From: Clostridium sp.
GTDB taxonomy: Bacteria > Bacillota > Clostridia > Clostridiales > Clostridiaceae
Direction: 5' to 3'
DNA: 32,234 nt
Assembly: GCA_030626065.1 (NCBI GenBank)
Contig: DAOUPR010000004.1
Coordinates: forward strand, 1-32,234
In this document: piece by piece, positions 27,761 to 32,234 of the stretch
Layout: each line of letters begins with the position of its first letter
Position numbering within the stretch: the first letter of the stretch is position 1
Translations under genes and position numbers: made by a program
The notes under the pieces: model-generated
Told to the model about the DNA's origin: nothing
Databases searched by the model: none
The model's input: the letters and a program-made list of their open reading frames with translations, nothing else

Positions 27761-27818
27761 AATGCACAATGCACAATGCACAATTAAGGTGGATTTTCTT
27801 CTCGTTGGTCAGAAAATC
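27761..27818. repeat. Heptad element: (AATGCAC)3 array plus hairpin I
   Basis: aatgcac x3 (27761-27781), then aattaaggtg and hairpin gattttct-tctcgttggtc-agaaaatc (27792-27818). Confidence 0.85.
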
Positions 27819-27900
27819 TATAATTAATGTAAAGAATTGCAAACAATGAGAAAGTCATTTACCGATGCATTTTATGTTTTAAAACAGAATATTACTAATA

Positions 27901-27940
27901 AAAAAGTGTTACCTAGATTTATTTGGGTAACACTTTTTGT
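27901..27940 (+). terminator. Terminator downstream of ispE
   Basis: Perfect 13-bp stem aaaaagtgttacc ... ggtaacacttttt. Confidence 0.85.
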
Positions 27941-28001
27941 TTTGCTATGTTTTAAAGAATTGCTGATTTATAAAGTATAGTTCTATCAAAAATAATTTAT
28001 T

Positions 28002-28150
28002 ATTAATAGTGTGAAATGTGAAGAGTCGAGTGTGAAGACATAAGTAATATCCTTATTATTAGGAAATCGTTAGATTAAATATTCGATTTTGCATAGCAAA
28101 ATCATCCTTAACTTCACACTTCAAATTCCACACTAAACACTATTATTAAA
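28002..28150. repeat. Composite heptad element with inverted degenerate heptads and hairpin II
   Basis: Left gtgtgaa/atgtgaa/gagtcga/gtgtgaa (28009-28036); hairpin gattttgc-ata-gcaaaatc (28085-28103); right ttcacac/ttcaaat/tccacac/taaacac (28113-28140). Confidence 0.8.
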
Positions 28151-28322
28151 GTAAAATTTAATCTTATAAATAATAATATAAATATTAACAAAAGTCTCTT
28201 TTAAAATAAATTCTCAAACAAAGCATCTATTTTAAGTATATTTTTAGAAAAAGAACAAAAAATAGACTGGTTAGGAATTTGAGAATAATAAAATAATAGT
28301 TGAGGTGGAAACTCTATAAGAG

Positions 28323-28526
28323 GTGATTAATATAAAGGTATTGGATTTGTTTGATAAATATTTAGTTTTGTTAGTTCTAATTTTAGGTCTGATTGTTGGA
28401 GTGCATGATTCGAAGGAATTTAAAAATTTAAATCTTCAAAATGAATATAAATTATCAAGATATGTAGTATTATCTATGGTTGGATTGGTTGTGATTTTGT
28501 TTATAGTAAGAGTGATAGTAATGTGA
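28323..28526 (+). CDS. Small two-TM protein upstream of gerA; possible germinant-receptor D-like subunit
   Basis: 67 aa, two hydrophobic helices separated by HDSKEFKNLNLQNEYKLSRY; immediately upstream of the ger operon. Start codon uncertain. Confidence 0.5.
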   Translation: MINIKVLDLFDKYLVLLVLILGLIVGVHDSKEFKNLNLQNEYKLSRYVVLSMVGLVVILFIVRVIVM

Positions 28527-28562
28527 AAATTTAATAAAAATTATCAAAGAGGAAGTGACTAT

Positions 28563-30023
28563 ATGAAGGAGTGGCTAAGAGAAGAAATATCAACTCAAAT
28601 TGATGACAATTTGAGTTATTTGAAAGAAATATTAAAAGATAATACGGACATTGTATTTAGGGAGTTTTATGTACAGGAATGGAAGGCTGCATTTATATAC
28701 ATAGATGGAATGGCAGATAAAATTTTATTGAGTGATTTTGTATTAAAAGCAATGATGGATACGAATACTCAAATAACTGAGATAAATGAAGTGAAGGGAA
28801 AATTATTAGCTGCTTCAGAAGTAGATGATGTAACTGACTTATCAGAAGGTATAAAAGCTGCTTTAGCAGGAGATACTTTTATGCTTTTAGATGGGATGAG
28901 TACTGGATATGTTTTAGGAACTAGATATTGGCCTGCAAGAGGGGTAAGTGAACCATCAGGTGAAACTGTTGTGAGGGGGTCAAGAGAAGGCTTTACAGAA
29001 ACAGTTAGATTTAATACTGCTCTTGTTAGAAGAAGGGTTAGGGATACTAGATTTAGATTAACATCAAAGTCTATAGGAGAAAGATCAAAGACAGATGTTG
29101 CAATTCTTTATATAGATGATATTGTAAATAAAACTGTTTTAAATGAGTTAATGGAAAGACTGGATACAGTACAAATTGATGCAATTCTAGATAGTGGATA
29201 TATTGAACAGATGATTGAAGATGACCCATATTCACCATTTCCTCAAATACAAAGTACTGAGAGGCCAGATGTTGTAGCGGCGGCATTATATGAAGGAAGA
29301 GTTGGTATTTTGGTGGATAACACTCCTTTTGCATTAGTTGTTCCGGCAACTCTAAATAATATAGTGCAATCACCAGATGATTATTATCAAAGGTGGATGC
29401 ATGCTTCAATAGTTAGATTAATAAGATATATGGCTATGTTTATTTCTTTGATTTTGCCATCTATCTATATAGCTTTTACATCGTTTCACACGGGGATAAT
29501 ACCTACAGAGTTAGCATATTCTATTGCAGCTTCAAGAGAAGGAGTACCATTTCCAGCCTTCGTGGAAGTGTTAATAATGGAGGTAAGTCTTGCTTTTTTG
29601 TTAGAGGCGATTGTAAGGTTACCGAAACCCATTGGAGCTACAATAGGGATTGTTGGAGGATTAATTATAGGTCAGGCTGCAGTGTCGGCAGGAATCGTTA
29701 GTCCTATTATGATTATAATTGTTTCAACTACGGCAATAACGGAATTTGTTACTTCAAATTATGCATTAAGTATGGCTTTTAGAACAGTTAGATTTATGTT
29801 GATATTAGCCTCTACATTTTTAGGGTTTTATGGTATATTGATTGGTTTGCTAGTGTTCTTGATACATTTAATAAGGTTAAGAAGTTTCGGAATACCATAT
29901 TTAGCACCGGCTGTAAGACCACAATTGAAAGATCAAAAAGATTTTCTAGTAAGGTTACCATTTGGTTTTTTTAAAGAGAGACCTCAATATATGAAGAGTA
30001 GAGATAGGATAAGACAGAAGTAA
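28563..30023 (+). CDS. Spore germination protein, GerA family (A subunit)
   Basis: GDTFMLLDG, SREGFTETVRFNTALVRRRVRD, C-terminal TM domain, RPQLKDQKDFLVRLP. Confidence 0.95.
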   Translation: MKEWLREEISTQIDDNLSYLKEILKDNTDIVFREFYVQEWKAAFIYIDGMADKILLSDFVLKAMMDTNTQITEINEVKGKLLAASEVDDVTDLSEGIKAALAGDTFMLLDGMSTGYVLGTRYWPARGVSEPSGETVVRGSREGFTETVRFNTALVRRRVRDTRFRLTSKSIGERSKTDVAILYIDDIVNKTVLNELMERLDTVQIDAILDSGYIEQMIEDDPYSPFPQIQSTERPDVVAAALYEGRVGILVDNTPFALVVPATLNNIVQSPDDYYQRWMHASIVRLIRYMAMFISLILPSIYIAFTSFHTGIIPTELAYSIAASREGVPFPAFVEVLIMEVSLAFLLEAIVRLPKPIGATIGIVGGLIIGQAAVSAGIVSPIMIIIVSTTAITEFVTSNYALSMAFRTVRFMLILASTFLGFYGILIGLLVFLIHLIRLRSFGIPYLAPAVRPQLKDQKDFLVRLPFGFFKERPQYMKSRDRIRQK

Positions 30024-30028
30024 AGAAT

Positions 30029-30112
30029 AATGCACAATGCACAATTTAGGAGGATTTTCTTTCCTTTGGTCAGAAAATCTTTTGATTTATTAAAGATTAA
30101 AGATTAAAGATT
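30029..30112. repeat. Heptad element: (AATGCAC)2, hairpin I, (AAAGATT)3
   Basis: aatgcac x2 (30029-30042), hairpin gattttct-ttcctttggtc-agaaaatc (30053-30079), aaagatt x3 (30092-30112). Confidence 0.85.
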
Positions 30113-30150
30113 AAATAGCTTTTCACCTGTGGTAAAAAGGGGGAAGAAAA

Positions 30151-30174
30151 ATAAAGATAAAAATAAAGATAAAA
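30151..30174. repeat. 12-bp direct repeat ATAAAGATAAAA x2
   Basis: ataaagataaaa ataaagataaaa atac. Confidence 0.6.
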
Positions 30175-30246
30175 ATACAATCAGAGACGTAGGCTCAATC
30201 AAAAGATATAAGGAGTTTTAAAGTTATTCGGAGAGCTATAATGATT

Positions 30247-30281
30247 GTGAACTGTGAACTGTGAACTGTGAACTGTGAACT
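30247..30281. repeat. Heptad array (GTGAACT)5
   Basis: Five exact 7-bp units. Confidence 0.95.
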
Positions 30282-30320
30282 AGTAATGGTAATAGAATAA
30301 GTTAACAAAGGAGAAACTAT

Positions 30321-31418
30321 ATGGGTAATAAAATAATAAGTAAATACGATTTTTTTGTAACTGTTGTAGTTACTGTCATTGGGGCTGGAATATTTTCATT
30401 ACCCAGTGAATTGGCAGGAGAGGTAGGGGCTGATGGATGGATAGTTACGTTGCTACTTGGAGTTGCTTTTTTTATAATTGTATCTTTACAAACTAAAGCT
30501 GTGGAATTAAATAATTATACTAAATTAGATATTATGATGAAAAATAATTTTGGTAACATTATTGGAAAAGTCATTATTTGTTTAATAATAACATCTTCAT
30601 TAGTAGTAATAGCGTTAGAATTGAGAACTTTTACAGAGGTTTTTAAAATGTTTTTGCTAGAAAAAACTCCAACAGAATTGATTATGGCTATTATGATTTT
30701 GGTAGGAGTTTATCTAGTGAGGGGTGAATTTGAAAATGTGATTATGTTTAATGAGGTTATATTTTTCATTATTTTTATTCCATTGTTTTTATCGATTCCT
30801 TTTATTTTAAATGGTTCCGATATTACAAATATCTTTCCTGTTTTTGATGATCAATTATCAGATTATGTTTTTGCTATGAAGAGAGCTATACCAAGTTTTA
30901 GTGGGTTTAGCATTATTTATATGATACATCCGTTTTTAAGTGAAAAAAGAGATTTGAAAAAGAATGGGATTAAAAGCGTATTTTTTATAACTTTAGTCTA
31001 TACAGTTATCGTTATAATTTCATTAGCGGTATTTCCAAAAGAGTATAATAAACAACTGTTATGGCCTACAATTTCAATGGTTTCAATAGTTGAGATACCG
31101 GGAGCTTTTTTAGAAAGATGGGAAGGAATAGCTATGAGTTTCTGGACTTTATTTATTTTTTCGACATTTGTTAATTTATTTTATTTTTCATCTTCTTTAT
31201 TGGAGACTACATTCAATTTAAAAGATGTTAAAATTACTTCGTTTATTTTAGCACCTATTATTTATTTAATGGCATTATATCCTGATAGTATTGCAGAGCT
31301 TTATAGTATATATGGTACGATAATGCCTTATATAGATATGAGTATAATTTTTGTTTTGCCAGTTATTCTTATAATAATTCATTTTTTGAAAAAGAAGGTG
31401 AGTAATAATGAGAATTAA
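30321..31418 (+). CDS. Spore germination permease, GerB family (B subunit)
   Basis: ISKYDFFVTVVVTVIGAGIFSLPSELAGEVGADGWIVTLLLG; amino acid permease-like TM protein. Confidence 0.93.
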   Translation: MGNKIISKYDFFVTVVVTVIGAGIFSLPSELAGEVGADGWIVTLLLGVAFFIIVSLQTKAVELNNYTKLDIMMKNNFGNIIGKVIICLIITSSLVVIALELRTFTEVFKMFLLEKTPTELIMAIMILVGVYLVRGEFENVIMFNEVIFFIIFIPLFLSIPFILNGSDITNIFPVFDDQLSDYVFAMKRAIPSFSGFSIIYMIHPFLSEKRDLKKNGIKSVFFITLVYTVIVIISLAVFPKEYNKQLLWPTISMVSIVEIPGAFLERWEGIAMSFWTLFIFSTFVNLFYFSSSLLETTFNLKDVKITSFILAPIIYLMALYPDSIAELYSIYGTIMPYIDMSIIFVLPVILIIIHFLKKKVSNNEN

Positions 31419-32234
31419 AAAGATGGGTGTAGTTATTTTGTTATTAAGTAATCTCCTTTTGATAGGATGTTGGGATAAAAATGAAATAGATAGGAAGAGT
31501 TTTATTTCTACGATAGCTATAGATGTAGGGAAGGATATTGGAAAAGAAGAAGAATTTAAGAAAATTGAAGAAAGTGAAGAATTTCAAGGAAAAGATCTTG
31601 AAAAAATAAGTATTACCTTTGGATTTCCAGATATAAGTGAAATAACTGCAGGACAAAGTGGAACAGCAACCGAAAAATTTATAAATACAAAAGCATATTC
31701 ATTACAAGATGGAATTACTAAAATGGCATCAAAAACAAGTAGGGGTATACATACTTCTCATACAAAACTATTAATTTTGAGTGATGAATTGCTAAATTAT
31801 CCAGAAACTTTTAAAGAAGTATTAGATTTTTTAGAAAGAGATGCGAACATGAACAAGAAAATGCAGGTAGTTGTTGCCAGTGGCAAGGCAGAAAGTTATG
31901 TATCCTATAAGCCTTTAACTGAAAATAATATTGAGAGCTATATAATTGGCCTTATGGAGAATAGTAAGAATAATTCAACTATATTACCGGTGGCATTAAA
32001 TGAACTTCAAATGTTACTACATCAAAATGGAAATGCAATTATTCCTACAATGAATTATGATAAAAATCAAGACCAAGTTTTTTTGTCTGGAATTACTTTA
32101 ATAAAAGATTTTAAAGCTATTGGTAATTTAGATGATATAGAAACTTCTTCTTTAGAGATTTTAAGAGGTAAAGTAGAAGGTGGAAATAAGGCGATTTTTG
32201 TTGATGGTCATCCTGTTGATTTTGAAATTGATTC
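31408..32234 (+). CDS. Ger(x)C family spore germination lipoprotein (C subunit), truncated by window end
   Basis: MRIKKMGVVILLLSNLLLIGCWDKNEIDRKSFISTIAIDVGK, lipobox LIGC and CWDxxEI. Not in the ORF track because it runs off the window; overlaps the gerB stop by 11 bp. Confidence 0.93.
   Translation, partial: MRIKKMGVVILLLSNLLLIGCWDKNEIDRKSFISTIAIDVGKDIGKEEEFKKIEESEEFQGKDLEKISITFGFPDISEITAGQSGTATEKFINTKAYSLQDGITKMASKTSRGIHTSHTKLLILSDELLNYPETFKEVLDFLERDANMNKKMQVVVASGKAESYVSYKPLTENNIESYIIGLMENSKNNSTILPVALNELQMLLHQNGNAIIPTMNYDKNQDQVFLSGITLIKDFKAIGNLDDIETSSLEILRGKVEGGNKAIFVDGHPVDFEID

Noticed and set aside
29071-29409. Minus-strand ORF opposite gerA
   Set aside because: Antisense to a conserved GerA-family CDS; no independent support.
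1-32234. tRNA or rRNA genes
   Set aside because: No recognisable cloverleaf or rRNA sequence seen on either strand by reading.

Overview
Low-GC window from a spore-forming Clostridia-like bacterium; no organism can be assigned from the sequence alone. Gene content in order: glmS; a split YraQ/ArsP-like permease pair; a hypothetical membrane protein; a Crp/Fnr regulator (-) facing a cupin / split-permease / permease-ferredoxin fusion / ferredoxin operon; a nitroreductase (-) divergent from hcp; a CDP-6-deoxyhexose glycan cassette (rfbF, a tandem-duplicated putative glycosyltransferase, an SDR epimerase, rfbG); a membrane GGDEF protein; a LarA-like protein; a glycosyltransferase (-) divergent from a CotS-like kinase; a DUF975-like membrane protein; a Kef-type antiporter with a PII-like protein (-); yabG-veg-sipL-ispE; and a gerA/gerB/gerC germination operon cut by the window end. 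The most unusual signal is a family of dispersed intergenic elements. They combine arrays of exactly 7-bp repeats, whose sequence differs from copy to copy, with short conserved hairpins (GATTTTCT...TTGGTCAGAAAATC and GATTTTGC-NNN-GCAAAATC-ATCCTTAA). In two complete-looking copies the left and right heptad arrays are approximate reverse complements of each other although the heptad itself differs between copies, which suggests selection for a fold-back structure or a copying mechanism. The second interesting locus is the duplicated split permease whose second copy carries a C-terminal [4Fe-4S] ferredoxin domain, next to a Crp/Fnr gene, a clean 7-2-7 operator-like palindrome and hcp. All product calls are from reading the translations; no database search was run.
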